DNA from: Petrosia ficiformis
Lineage: Eukaryota > Porifera > Demospongiae > Haplosclerida > Petrosiidae
DNA length: 64,000 nt
Reading direction: 5' to 3'
NCBI GenBank assembly: GCA_947044365.1
Contig: OX345639.1
Coordinates: 3,220,001 to 3,284,000 of the forward strand
The notes below the pieces were generated by a model. The model made no database searches. It saw only the letters and a program-made list of their open reading frames with translations, and was not told the DNA's origin. The stretch's first letter is position 1, and each line of letters opens with the position of its first letter. Below are positions 1-12,034 of this stretch, piece after piece. A program made the position numbers and the translations under genes.

Positions 1-1070
1 TATTGAAGTGTATTGTTTTTTAGTGTCTGTGCTTGTGTTTGTGCACGCTTGTGTGTGTCTGCGCATGCGTGCGTGTGTGTGGGTGTACATACGTGTGAGT
101 GTGTGTTTGACTGCACTAAGTGCATAATTCTCTGCATTTTTGGAGACATTCTAGGAACTAATTGTTATAAGTTAAACACTGTAATGTATTGTGTGTGTGA
201 CTGAAGAGTATATGACCATTCATTGGGTATACTGTTACAAACATTTTCCATGTGTTAAATACTAATTTGCAACACAGTTCAGTTCAACAAAATAGATTAT
301 TAATTTTTGAATGTGTTTGTAATCCTGTGTACGTGCCACTGATTGCTGTATAATTCTCTTACAATCATTCTCCATAATTTATTTAAACAGATATACCGTT
401 ACACAAAGTACATTGATTCATTATATAATTGTCTTTGTAATTTTATGTACATGTGTGACTGTATGTGTGTGATGATAGTTTTATAATTATCTGCATTGTT
501 GCAATCTTTAGACATATATACAGTTACTAAAGGTTGTTCACAATCTCATAATTATTATGTGATGACTTTATATGTAATATAGTGTATAGTTTAATGTCAT
601 AAAGGTAATACATTATTATACTATAACTCAATAATGAAGCAATGGATTGAAATTTGGCACACATAAAAATGAACAAAGGATAATTATATGAAAATTGTGC
701 AGGTAAAAAGATTGTTGGTCATTCCAAACTAAAGTTATGAACATATTTATGAGGTCATGAACGACCTTTACATTATAAAGGTGTTGTTTACAACATGTTG
801 GCATTGAATTAGTTTGTACAGGAAACAAACGTATGGAGATAAAAGGGGTCCCTGAGGTTTTTATCCCAGTTCTCCCCACCTCCTTTCAGTGTACTTACAT
901 ATACACACAAACACAGAACAATCAGCCTGCCATGTGTTAAGTGGCATTGTAGCAAACATTGAAATTTAAACAGTGCTTTTCACAGATTTGGTCATAAGAA
1001 ATTATCCGCTACATTAATTCCATGTTTGTTAGCAACAAAGTTCAACTTGATTACCACCTGTACATTTCAG
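1..1070. other. No coding exon recognised; intron or 5' flank of the PTB gene
   Basis: This stretch begins with GT/TG-rich low-complexity sequence and contains one copy of a dispersed inverted-repeat element (about 540-775). I see no exon with family similarity. A 3' splice acceptor (tacatttcag) ends at 1070, so this is most likely intron or 5' flank of the gene that follows. The true first exon may lie left of the window. Confidence 0.5.
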
Positions 1071-4000
1071 ATATGTACTCTGTTATTTTGGAACGGAACT
1101 TATCAGCTGTTGAATTGGGTGTGTCTGGTCCATGCCTTCTTCGTGTACAAGACAGTTCTCTGGTACTGTACTCTGAGTGTGGTCGTAGCAAACTCCATCA
1201 TTGGGCATTTGAAAATATTAAAAATATAAGTACATCTCAAGATCAGATTATTTTGGAAGCTTACAGGTATGAATATAAAATTGGATTATTAATAATTGCA
1301 GTTGAAAGCGTAGATTATTATAAAATCATTAAATCATCGTGTTTGTTTGTGTCATGTATCCATTGATGTGCTATAATTTGGCTGTGCACTTGAAATTACA
1401 AATTAGAAAGTATGAATAAGGAAGGAGGTATATAACAGAGAGACAGACAGACATATCCTAGACAGAGAGACAAGCAGACAGAAAGAGATGGAGAGAGACA
1501 GAGCCTAAGAGAAAGAGACAGAGAAAGAGAGACAGACAGAGATGAAGAGAGAGAGCCAGAGACAGAGAGAGCCCAAATATAGATGCTTAAACTGCTCTGA
1601 TTGCTAAAGTCATGAGAAGTAGTCACTATTTGCAGTGTGTCAGGGGTTTTCAGTATCATGTAAACTATCAACACATGAAAAAGGCAGCTAGTTAGATAAG
1701 AGATTCTATTGCATAATGACTGTTCGTGACAACTAATTAATTATGATGTACGTAAATACATATTTATATGCATGTATAAGTTATCATAATTATAATTAAA
1801 ATTAATTAAATTACATATACATTCTATGTAATCTGAATATCATTCTTTACATATTCAACACCTGATATAAATAATATCCCATTACTAATGCTATCCATTA
1901 TAATAGGCCAGGCAGTGACACTCTGATGGAATTCAAATTAAATACAGATATAGATACAGCTCGGCACATACTAATGACTTGTAATTTGTTACTTGAAGAC
2001 GAAGAGAAAGTCAAGCGAATGTCTTCATTAAGTTTGAATTTTGAAGGCTCTGGAGGAAGAATGTTAGAAGAGAAGATACCCTCCAAGTCTGCTAGTTTGT
2101 CTCGAAACTTTCTTGGTTCTTTGAGACAAACTAACAAGATATACAGTACTAAAGAGGAAAAAGGAGGTAAGCCCTATTAATTACAAAAAAATTTTTAAAT
2201 GAAATGTCATGTATGGATATCAAAACTAAAATGTACACGAACAAGATTGGGATGGTACCTTAGCAACAAAATTAAACTAACCACTTCCATATAACAACCC
2301 TACATGAGTATAAATAGAATATAAAAGGAAACACAAAGAAGATATACTTATGTACAGTTGTTATATATGGAAGGTGGGTAGTTTAATTTTGTTGCTGAGG
2401 TACCATCCCAATCTTGTTCCCATGCTTTTTGGGACCCTATTAATTAACAATTTGTTTAATTTTTGTTTCGCTCTCTTTAGTGGTTCGAAGAGTCAGATCA
2501 TTTAACGACAAAGCTGTTTACAATGTACGTCGTAGCATGTCACCAGATGGAGGAGGAATTAATGGGAGTCGTCATTCTATTGCCTCTCAAGAATTATATA
2601 CAATAAATTCAGTTAATCCAGTATCAGACGAAGAGGGTTCACCTCCTCCTGTTCCGCCTAAAGCACCAACTCGTCGACCCCGGAGTATCGGCGTAGATAC
2701 TGTTGATGCTTGTCATGTCGATCCTGATTACAGTGTTATTAAAGATGATGTAAATACCCAAAGGACTTCTCCTACCCAGCTGAATAAAGTTGCAGGTTCA
2801 ACTGTTGATAAACAGCTGGATGATCTGTTACGAGACATAGAAGTTGACAACATCATGAAACAAAGGAGGAAGACAATGGAAGGAACAAGAATCAAAACGA
2901 TTAGTCCCTATGCCGAGACTCCAATGAGAAAGACGGTGACATTGGGATCTAGAAATAGAACAAGTATGGAAGATTTTGAGAAAAGGAAGAAAGAATATTT
3001 AGACTTGTATGGTGAAAGACAAGCAAGTGACTATCTGGAGCCTGTACCATCAACAAAAATTCAAGAAAAACGATCAAGTATTCCTGTTTCATCTTACGAA
3101 TTGGGCAGAGTCAGTGATATCAGTCTTTCATCAAAGAGACATTCACTGTCAGGAGATTTTCCATCACTGATTAAACACTTGGACAAGGAAAAACCTCATC
3201 ATGATTATCACACAATTCCAGACAAACCTCCTCAACATAGCCACACGTCCAGTACAGACTCCACTCATTCAAGCATTGGTCTGAGTTCAGATACTTCCAA
3301 ACGAGGTTGGATGAGGTCCCAAAGTGGATCAGATGATCCACCCTCTCCTCCTCTTCCCCCTCGTCCCAGCTACCTGACACAGCCTCCTACTTCACCTACG
3401 AGAATGATGCATCATTTGGGTAAGAAAGGTGATGAAATAACACCATATGCTACTGTGAGGAACATAATACTACCACCTGACGATTCTCCAGCCCCACCTC
3501 TCCCTCCTCGTAGCCCTAATAAACGTGATAAAATTCAACCCCATAATCATCATGCTGGGCACCAACACCGTTGTCCAAAATGTAACGGAATGAAATTGTC
3601 AAACAAACTTCCCGAACATCATCATCACCACATGCACCGTCTACCTCCATCTCCGCCATCAAACGGTGATCAAGCCCTTGGCGATCTACACAAAAAAACA
3701 CAAACACAATTGAATGGTCTGAGTATTCCAGTTGGACAGACACACACTCAGACTAAATCCCAATCTCCACCTCCATACTTACAACTCGAAGAAAAAGAAA
3801 GTAAACCTGAGAAAGTCAGTTATGGTAGTGAGATCGATTCTGCGTTAGCTCTTCTTGACAGCTGTGTTGAAGACTTGAAGATATTTGAAGAAGACTTACC
3901 AGAACAAGTTGGATCACCACAATATGGAAAAGGAATACATACTGACCTTGATGAAGCTATTCAACGAATAAAGGGAGTAGAAAATGACCTATTTCAAGCA

Positions 4001-4360
4001 AAACATGATGCTATTCATCGTTCAGCGTCAGTATCAGTATCTCACAACAGACACAATAATCCCATTAAACACACACAACGCAGTATGACCATTAAACCTA
4101 TGTCTCCCAGTATGAGCCGACAAACCAAAACTGTTACCACACCCCCTTCCCCTGCACCTCCCATCCCTCCTCGTAGTCGAGTATCCTTAGGATCAAGTCG
4201 AATTACATCACAAAACTCAAGTCCCTCATTATTCACACCACTGGAACTCACAGATAGTGCCAAATCTCACAAACCCCTTCACAGATACCACTCCAATTCA
4301 TCATATATTCATGGAGGCAGCTCGCAAACCGTTTTCATACATCATTTAAAAGACAACTAA
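1071..4360 (+). CDS. IRS-type PTB domain, proline-rich adaptor (5' end missing)
   Basis: Three exons join in phase: 1071-1266, 1907-2166 and 2481-4360, giving 777 codons to the stop. The first two encode an IRS/DOK/FRS2-type PTB fold: a strand starting YSVILERN, a ..CLLRVQDSSLVLYS.. hairpin, a Trp-containing strand, EAYRPGSD where DOK and IRS proteins have the phosphotyrosine-binding GR, and a closing helix. The long last exon is low-complexity and adaptor-like, with several PPLPPRP, PPVPPKAP and PPIPPRS SH3-ligand motifs, many Ser/Thr and tyrosines such as DYSVIK, SDYLEP and EPVP contexts, a His-rich patch (HHHHH), and a predicted helix near residue 600. Such proteins usually link membrane receptors to SH3/SH2 partners. 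The 5' part is not seen, so an upstream PH domain cannot be judged. An assignment to a named family member (FRS2, DOK, IRS) is not possible. Confidence 0.72.
2239..2419. repeat. Foldback element (about 60-bp arms) in an intron
   Basis: The left arm starts gaacaagattgggatggtac at 2239 and the right arm ends as its reverse complement at 2419. The arms are about 60 bases with only a few mismatches and small gaps, around a roughly 60-base centre. It looks like a MITE sitting in the intron between the last two PTB-gene exons. Confidence 0.8.
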
Positions 4361-4427
4361 CAACAGTACAACACTTTTTTTAATGCAATTATTATCATTG
4401 TTATATCTCTTTTATATACATGACATG

Positions 4428-4433
4428 TTTATT
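4428..4433 (-). terminator. Poly(A) signal of TXNL4B
   Basis: AATAAA on the minus strand (tttatt on plus), 22 bases beyond the TXNL4B stop codon. It lies between the stops of two convergent genes (4360 and 4456), so the two 3' ends are nearly back to back. Confidence 0.6.
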
Positions 4434-4455
4434 ATTATAGTATGTTTGTCTATTG

Positions 4456-6294
4456 TTATATATCTTTATAAATAAGAGTATATTGTGGTATACTGTCTCT
4501 GTTCAATGGACTATTAACTATTAATTTTCCCTTCATAGCTCCACGATATATAACTTCAATTACATCAACAAAGTCTTGAGATGTCTTAAAACTACCAATG
4601 AATTTTGTATGGTCAGCAGTCCTATAATTAAATAAATTACAGGGTCTGTCTCTGTCAATAAATTTCGTATGTTCATCAGTCCCATATTTATTAATATATA
4701 ATTATTACAGTTAGTGTTGTTTTAGTTAACTATAACTAAACTACAATAACTAAAACGAGAATTGGCCAATAATGGGCACTTTTAGTTAGCTAACTAAACC
4801 CCTTTTAGTAAGCCTAATATTATTTTAGTTAATTAAACTATAACTAAACTAAAAGTTTGAGAAACTAGGCTATAAATAAATGTGGACACTGTTGTCAACT
4901 AAAACAACACTAATTACAATACATTATAGTCTTCAGGGGTGTGGAAATAACAAGCCAGCTGCCTGACATTTTGACCTATTTTCATCACTCTTGTCCTGCT
5001 CCCCATATACTTTGTGTACAGTTCAATTTACCAGATATTCACTAGATTTATCAAACAAATGTCGTGCATGACTGGCTGTTTCCACAGCCCTGTCTTTCCT
5101 GCTGTTTATTATTGTATTGGTTAGTCAGATACTGTGGGTAGAACCATGGTAACAGGATATATATACATGTTTGCTAGTTAATTGGATGTCTGGGTGAATA
5201 ATAATTATATTAACTACATTAGAATTGCAACACACAAATTCCACCAAATCATAATTATCAACAATACGAGGTATTACATCTCTCATCAAAGAAATAGAAA
5301 TGTATTTCTTATTCAACATACATACATACATGTACATACATACATACATTTGTTATAACAGTATATAGTAAAATTAAAAATATATTTCTATTGCAAATGA
5401 CTCATCTATCATTAACAAGAGGAATGGCATGCAATAATTATATAAACAATATCTGTACTGAATACACTGTTACTAATAAACAAATTTAATGCCTTATAGT
5501 TTAAGTATACTGTTTCAAAGTTTAAGCATACTATTCACATGCTTTCAGGATCTCCCACCCAAAACATTTAAGACCAAATTTACTTCAACATGCAACAAAA
5601 TCTCACCGAAATGCCTTCTGGGGCCCAGAAGCAACTGGAGACTAAATTATAAAACAATTACTGGGACCTCCTATACCATACCTCTCCCTCCAAAGGAGCA
5701 TTGTATTTTGTATTATCAAGTCCCCCACCCCACCCAACCCATTCATAAATTCCTGTATGAAATCTTGATTTGACTATTATTATAAACATACCCCCAGTCA
5801 ACTTTCATGTGTTGTCCATTGAAGAAGTACACTGTTGATGGTACTATAGTTATATCGAAGTATTGGGTGTATACTGGTACTTTGTCATGATCTATTATAT
5901 ATATATCAGCCATGTTTGAGACTATCTGTTGATTCTTTGCTAGCTAAGGAGGAACAGTGTATTAACTGACTATGTTCCTAATCTACTATAATAAATATGT
6001 AGTTTCTATCTTGTGATATACACGACATATTGCATATAATGCACATATAGGCACAAATATACATACACATTTACAAATACATAATTATTTTATAACTATG
6101 TATATATATATATATAATTAATTAATAATTAATCATTTAAGATACAATTCTCCTCGACTGACAATGTCATCCATTTTTAAACACTCAGGGTCATCTTCCT
6201 TGCCAAATCTCAGTACCAACACTTTGTCTTCTGTTCTCTTGATCACGTGATCTATTTCCTTCTTACTTTCCAATTTTTGAAGAAGAAAACTCAT
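4456..6294 (-). CDS. TXNL4B: Thioredoxin-like protein 4B (DIM1 family)
   Basis: Three exons on the minus strand, 6294-6159, 5939-5792 and 4621-4456, join in phase to exactly 149 codons plus stop. That is the length of human TXNL4B. The N terminus [12 protein letters not shown], the block [12 protein letters not shown], the middle block [18 protein letters not shown] and the C-terminal block [15 protein letters not shown] all match the family from memory. TXNL4B is a nuclear thioredoxin-fold protein related to the spliceosomal DIM1/TXNL4A; it interacts with PRPF6 and is needed for splicing and cell-cycle progression. The exon 1 donor (TCA followed by GTCGAG) is weak. I chose it because it keeps phase and restores the family spacing between DDI and the MA-IY strand. 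The gene is divergent from the orphan gene starting at 6487. Confidence 0.94.
4711..4913. repeat. TAACTAAAA-type MITE with 17-bp terminal inverted repeats
   Basis: Left end ttagtgttgttttagtt and right end its reverse complement, with TTACAG/TTACAA on the two flanks as a possible target duplication. The interior is built of tataactaaa / ttttagttaac words, themselves palindromic. It lies in the second TXNL4B intron. Related copies occur at 18447-18780, 22461-22850, 38180-38262, 52111-52345 and 53025-53470. Confidence 0.75.
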
Positions 6295-6486
6295 GGTCTT
6301 AGAGAAAAAATATGTGGGTGTGGCATTGGGTGTGTTATGATGTTATCAATTAATCACGTGCATGGTGGGTGTGTCTTTTTTGCCGCTGGCCCTAGTCTAG
6401 TCTCGTCCCCAGACCATAGGGCGTGATGGTCTGGGACGAAACCAGTTGGCGCGGCCAAAGCCGGCCATTCCTTAAAAAGTAAAAAC
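6295..6486. promoter_or_regulatory. Bidirectional promoter between TXNL4B and the orphan coiled-coil gene
   Basis: Only 192 bases separate two divergent start codons. The region is the least AT-rich nearby and holds a CACGTG E-box (6355-6360), GC-rich words and an inverted repeat with arms 6400-6417 and 6426-6442 around CCAGACCAT/ATGGTCTGG. No TATA box stands out. Confidence 0.6.
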
Positions 6487-9400
6487 ATGGAGGGGAAAAC
6501 TTGGAAAAACAAAAGAAGGAAAAGCCTATATGTAAGTGTGTCTATTCTCTAGCTACTATTATAATTATTATTTCTTTTTCACTCTAGAACAGGGAAAATA
6601 ATTGTGGGTTTATATATCGTAAGCCCATGGTAACGAGGAATAGAGCAAAAGAGATGAAACAAGCCGAAAAGTCTCAAGAGTCTGAACTGAGGCAGCATCA
6701 CGTAAAAAAACAAAAGCTAAATGAAGACGATAAAGGAAAGGAAGAAAAATCCCTTGTGGCGGTTGAAAAGGAGAGGTCTACTGTCATGGATACCAGTGAT
6801 CACATATACTCGAGCTCAGTAGTTGATAAAGAGGGGTCTGCTGTCATGGATACCAGTGATCACACACATCAAGATTCCAGTGATAATACATCACTTGATA
6901 CTGCTGTATTCCCTATTGGAAAAGTAATTGATGAAGGTACATTTGTAAGTTAGATTATATTCATTAATTTCTGAAACCAATCACTTGCATTTCAAAGGCA
7001 TCATGTGTAATTTATATATTGTTCTATTAATCTACAGACATTGCATCATTTTTTATGCACTGTACTAGGGTTGGGTAATTATCACATACATTGCAATATT
7101 ATTCCCAACATATGGAATCACGCACGGTACATACATATATATAGTGGTTAAATAGAATATACGGAATCACGTACGATATATACATACAGAAAATTCTGTA
7201 CCAACTCCCTAGTTTGGGGCTCGCTCAGGCTCACCCTAAACCTAATTGTGTCATATTTGTATTATGAATTAATCATAACATTTTACTATCCTTAGAAACT
7301 AAAATGAAGATATATTTTGACTTATTTTGTGACAGTTTTGTTCAAGATTTGAAAAAGGTATAGATTACTATAGAAAACCAATATCACTTTTAACAGTTAT
7401 ATTGCATACCTCAAGTCTACTTTTAATTGCATGTATTAATTTTAGTGATTTTAGCGACTAACGTAATAATTGCTAAAATTAGTACACGCTAAAAATGATC
7501 ATTTTATTAGGCATATTAGGCTCAGAAATTCACTAAAATTAATGCATGCTAAATCCAAGTGTTTAAAAATCGCTAAATTTATGGATGCGATTAATAGTAG
7601 GTTTAAGAAAGTAGGATTGCAGCAATTTGCCTATACACCTATATTTCACAATCAAAATTGCCTGTATTTATCTAGTTTACAATCATAAAGTTGGGCAATA
7701 ATTCAATAGTATTGCATACATCGCAATATTATTCCATTGCAATAATCATATCACATGATTTTGGTCTGCCAATATTATCACAATGGCAAAATATTGTCTT
7801 ACACTGCAATTAAATAATAATTATATGCAGTTGAAAAATACTATAACACTTAGTTTTGAGCCATATGCTCTCAAAATAAGGGTCAGAAGTTTTTAATTTG
7901 AATGAATAACATTGAACAATCAAAGGTATACCTAATGTTATGGCTAGTCAAACAGGTCTTCTTCGGGATTTCTGATTACACATATCTACAACTTCTTCAA
8001 GATCATTGTCAGTGAGTTTATCTGGCAATTCTATGGTATTCTTCATAAGGTGACAGAAGTTGCTGCCTACCTAAACAGTTGCATAAATCGGTTTTTATCA
8101 GCATCATTTGGGAGAGCTTCTCTCTACAGAAGCAGTAGAAACTGGAACACACAAACTGACAGAGGCAATCTTGTGCAAGTTTGGAAACATTGCTATTGAC
8201 ATTCTTATCAGTGTACTGTGTGTTTACACAGTAAGGCTGTTAATCACTACCTTCATAAGTGTTAATTTGCGATATCAAATCTGCTTAGCAAATTTATTTT
8301 GTTTTTTTAGCTCAAAATGCGATCTCAGAGTCTAAAATTAAACTTTTCCTTGGGGGTCAAATGCCTATCCTAAATGCAGCCCTGGCTGGGCAACTTTTGA
8401 CAGGTCCATTAATTCTTTAATTTTACATTGTTTGGGTTGTAACTTGCTTTGCTTGAGAAAAGGAACTTCTAAGAAAGCCATAGATACCAAAATCAAGCTT
8501 TTGTACTGCCAGAGAAATAGCAAGCAAGTGTTTAAGTATCAGTCAGTGTAGCAATCCCCACACTATTTGCGATCTTCATTTATTACTGCATAAAACTATA
8601 GCCACTACAGTGTGGTTAGTAATTAAAAGCTTATCATCTACTATAGTTACAAACTTTAAATTGCCCGGGTGTGCCTGGGTCTATATATGCCTATGGCAGA
8701 AGGAGCATGGGCATTTTGCTGACCACACCCACTTTAAAGAATTGCTAGAATATGACACCATGCATGTGTGCAGCTGTAATATGTTATGTTGTTATACACA
8801 TGTATGTACCTGTACATAGTGTATAGTACATGTATATTAGCCATAATACCTATGGATATTATCATGACATGCAATATAAATTAACCTTAAGTTACCTAGA
8901 AGGTTTTTTGGAGGAAGCTCCCCCGACCCTCAGTGGATAGAAGCCTGATAATGTATGTAAAGTATGTGCCACACCCATTTCTACACACCATCATGCGATT
9001 TTTATAACAAAAGATTATGTAAACTACAGGTGCAACAATTATGATTATAGTAACTATAAAATTCCACATCTTACAAATGTTCTAATTAGATTATGTTTTG
9101 ATACTTTATTAGGAGATTCTAAAAGACTCTGATAGTAGTCAAACAGAATGTGAGTAATACATTTGATCACATGTTCAGTCACATGATATCCAATGTTATT
9201 TAGTGGAAACCATACTAACAGAAGTTAATGAATCTTTAAAAAGTACTGGACTCTTTAAACAAGCTCTACAGGAACCTCAAGAGTAATGTGTGTACAATGT
9301 CATGACATCAATAATGTATTTCGTTTTAGGATACCACATCCTCTGGAAGAAAAAACGCAACAAAAAATTAAATTTATTGAAGGAAAACTCAAAAGGCAAG

Positions 9401-10459
9401 CTGTGCACTTTACATGTACATACCACATCAGTGTTTTTGATAAGCTTATATGGCGCACCATTGGCCCAAAGAGCTTCTTATTTGGCACTGCACAGTTCTC
9501 TCTTAAGGCCAGAGTGGCACAGTTAATTATGATTATATTGTCACTAACACCATTAACTCTGTACCACATATTTCACATTGCTTGAAAAGTATCCAAACAG
9601 CTAAGTAATCACATGAAAAAGTAGCCAATGAAATCACCTGATTACACAACTGTAGTTAGTAAATCACCTGACCTGTGTTATCTGTAATAAATAGGGTTCA
9701 CATAAGGCATGTATGTAGGTTGTGTTGGGTGGTTTACTTGAAGTGGGAAAGACAAAATCATTCCGGGGGACATAGTGACTGTGTACATCAATGTACTTAA
9801 AAGGTCAACTGAACTCTTTCATGATTTGGTTTAAAGTTACAGACCTTGAACTTTTTCCTTCCCTGCTTTGGTTATGTGACTCATACTCACCTTATGAATA
9901 TGTTCATGATGTATGATTTTGTTTGTGTCATTCAACAGGTTAGATCTAGAGCTCCAAGACTGGACTGAACTGTTTGATTTATCACATGAAGAACCAAAAT
10001 CCCTATCAATTGGTATTGCACAATCGACTAATGAAGAGTTGAGTGATTCAGTGTTTAAAGAAAATTTAACGGAAGATCAGTTGGCCATTTTGAAAGAGAC
10101 CACTAATGTTGTAAATGATATCAGTGGTGTTGAGATCCAACTGAAACAAATGGTAAGTGTACAATTGCGTACATAGGTTCATACTTAATATAAACATTTA
10201 TTAGTTATTATGCAAGTATACTATATGTATATGCATATATACATTATTTGTATGTGGTGTGAAATTCAAGCTAATTATATCAGCTCCGTCTACAATGCTT
10301 TTTTACTCAAAGGAGCAGCTTTTGGAATCAGAACAAGCCCACTTACAAGAGGAGACATCTGTTACCATAGAAAGACTTAATGAAGAGAAAGAGAAATACA
10401 AAAATATATTGAAACCATTTGAAACTCCTCGTACTCTCTTGGGAGAACTAAGACACTAA
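6487..10459 (+). CDS. Unrecognised charged coiled-coil protein, 314 aa
   Basis: Seven exons join in phase without a stop: 6487-6531, 6588-6944, 9113-9149, 9204-9282, 9330-9395, 9939-10152 and 10313-10459. The start MEGKTWKNKRRKSLY carries an RRKSL basophilic-kinase-type site. Residues about 30-70 are very basic/acidic and could hold a nuclear localisation signal (VTRNRAKEMK, VKKQKL). Next comes a short internal duplication with MDTSDH in each half (near 6788 and 6848). The C-terminal half is mostly helical with heptad-like stretches (KIKFIEGKLKRLDLELQDW; EQLLESEQAHLQEE; IERLNEEKEKYK) and ends near a TPRTLLGEL segment. Intron 5 (9396-9938) appears to be GC-AG. The architecture recalls small kinetochore or chromosome-associated proteins, and RRKSL occurs in DSN1, but the DSN1 core is not present. 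I do not assign a function. Confidence 0.68.
6945..9112. other. Long intron with decayed repeats, no gene seen
   Basis: This 2.2-kb intron of the orphan coiled-coil gene holds a similar motif at both ends of a roughly 650-base block: gttgggtaattatcacatac at about 7070 and a related gttgggcaataattcaatag at about 7690, each followed by gcaatattattcc. It also has a TTAGCG-rich palindromic patch (7440-7590) and a block at 8320-8380 resembling one near 60650. Small open frames here are stop-bounded accidents. Confidence 0.55.
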
Positions 10460-10712
10460 TTCAACAAGGTATTGACAGAACTATATAAATGTTGTACCAT
10501 TGTTAACAACAAGACAACTTAGTGTTTTTACACTTCTTTATTTAGCATATTCGCATATATTTCGTTCGGCTGTTTGTGAACAAGGCAACATGTATGCCTC
10601 TATTCATTATATGAAAGGATGATACAGTTCTCTATCTCTGTCTCACTAGTCTGTACTCTTGATTACTTCACATTCACAAAACTTTTAACAGTAACACATA
10701 GAAAAGAAAACA

Positions 10713-10731
10713 TTTATTTTGATATAATAAA
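10713..10731. terminator. Two opposing poly(A) signals
   Basis: tttatt at 10713-10718 (AATAAA on minus, for the gene ending at 10791) and AATAAA at 10726-10731 (plus, for the gene ending at 10459) lie 7 bases apart between convergent genes. The 331-base gap between the two stops shows nothing else. Confidence 0.5.
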
Positions 10732-10790
10732 CAGCTCATTAAAAGCAACAATAATTTTGACTATACACAAATAATTCAAAAACAATCAAG

Positions 10791-11825
10791 TTAGCTTGTG
10801 TGTAATTTAATACACACATCGTTGATCATTTGTTTCCGAATATCCCAATATGGAGGACATTCTGTTCCATATGGACATACCTGACCTCTTTGTGTACCTT
10901 GAGAGAAACACAGTACATGATACAGCTGAACTACATTGCTACGTTCTAAATAATATCTCATAACTACTTCATTACGTGACATGTCATAAACTGAAAATCG
11001 ATATAGTTTCATAAGTTCTCCAGGATTTTGTGTTGTTGTGGAATAGAACGGTACAGGCTCAAAGAACTGAGCACAATCGATTCTGAATCGTCGCTGATTT
11101 GACGTCAAATAAATTCTTTCTCTGACAAATGCATTGCAAACTTTCGCTGGTAGTAATTTAGTGCCCCAGTGGTTACGCAATGCTACTAGCTCTTCCACTA
11201 TAGCATCTGCCTCATTGCGACCATCTTGTGTTTCACGAGATGACAGATCAGTGAGATAAATTTGTGCATCCATAAAAAGTTTGTCCATTTCTTTTAGAAA
11301 TTCTTTCACAGGTGAGCTGTATTTATCTTTCAATTTATAAGATTTTTTTATAGCTGTAAGTAATATTTTTCCTTTCTCTGTTTGTATATACACTTTTTGG
11401 TTAGTATGAGATCGAGTTCTTCCTCGTACAGGGCTAGCTAGAGAGTCGAGCTTTGAATGCACTCCACTGTCTTGTCCGGCAGACTGTTCAAGTCCAGATA
11501 CGCAGGCGTCTTCTTTATTGGCATAGGGGCCACTATAAGGTTTCTTTATTCTTATAGTAGAATTTGGAGATTTTCCAAGATCTTCAGGCGACGAATGTCC
11601 CTCTGGAGATCCACCACAGGAAAGGTGCAGTTCAGCAAGAGTTTTTTGGTCTACTTCAGTGTTTTCACTAGTTGAGTAACTTTGGTAAGTAGTTGCTGTA
11701 TGGGAAGTGTCACTTGTCGTTTGGTAGTTGGAAATTGATGGACTAATTTGGTTACTGTCATTAGGTACCAAGTTTGATGACTCAAGATCACTCTTATTAT
11801 ACTTGCAAGCACACAGATTACCCAT
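10791..11825 (-). CDS. Intronless MGxxC-family protein A, 344 aa
   Basis: A single uninterrupted frame. The N terminus MGNLCACK has Gly2 followed by Cys5 and Cys7, a pattern suited to N-myristoylation plus palmitoylation, so attachment to the inner face of a membrane is inferred. Residues about 10-140 are Ser/Thr-rich and look disordered. The conserved core (about 150-335) is shared with the next two genes: a helical region with EADAIVEELVALRNHWG, then an AFVRER segment, FRIDCAQFFEPVPFY, MRYYLER, YHVLCF, RGQVCPYGTECPPYWDIR. About half of these core positions are identical among the three proteins. I do not recognise the family; the last block faintly recalls vertebrate C19orf67/UPF0575 proteins, but I cannot confirm that. 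The start was chosen because it gives Gly2 and has a purine at -3. Confidence 0.85.
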   Translation of the reverse strand: MGNLCACKYNKSDLESSNLVPNDSNQISPSISNYQTTSDTSHTATTYQSYSTSENTEVDQKTLAELHLSCGGSPEGHSSPEDLGKSPNSTIRIKKPYSGPYANKEDACVSGLEQSAGQDSGVHSKLDSLASPVRGRTRSHTNQKVYIQTEKGKILLTAIKKSYKLKDKYSSPVKEFLKEMDKLFMDAQIYLTDLSSRETQDGRNEADAIVEELVALRNHWGTKLLPAKVCNAFVRERIYLTSNQRRFRIDCAQFFEPVPFYSTTTQNPGELMKLYRFSVYDMSRNEVVMRYYLERSNVVQLYHVLCFSQGTQRGQVCPYGTECPPYWDIRKQMINDVCIKLHTS

Positions 11826-12034
11826 CTTTGTTGAGAAATGAGAAGGTCTTGGGATAGGAACCCTCGTGACAAAGGGTCTGACGCGATAGTTGTCATATTA
11901 CAAAATTTAATACATGGGATGTCTGATAACTACTATGTGCAGTATTAATGTATGTTATGGATGAATATGCAAAAACTGAAAAATATACATATATGCAAAC
12001 TTAAATACATATTAGGAAAAGGCAGAAGACAAAG

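Noticed and set aside
628..879. 83-codon minus-strand frame
   Set aside because: It falls within the dispersed inverted-repeat element; the frame is not kept in other copies.
5489..5773. 94-codon plus-strand frame
   Set aside because: It lies antisense inside the second TXNL4B intron, with no domain similarity and a low-complexity composition.
9286..9585. 99-codon plus-strand frame
   Set aside because: It reads through a real short exon (9330-9395) into flanking introns; only the exon part fits the gene model.
6487..10459. Assignment as DSN1 (kinetochore)
   Set aside because: Only RRKSL and general coiled-coil character agree; the conserved helical core that follows this motif in DSN1 is absent.
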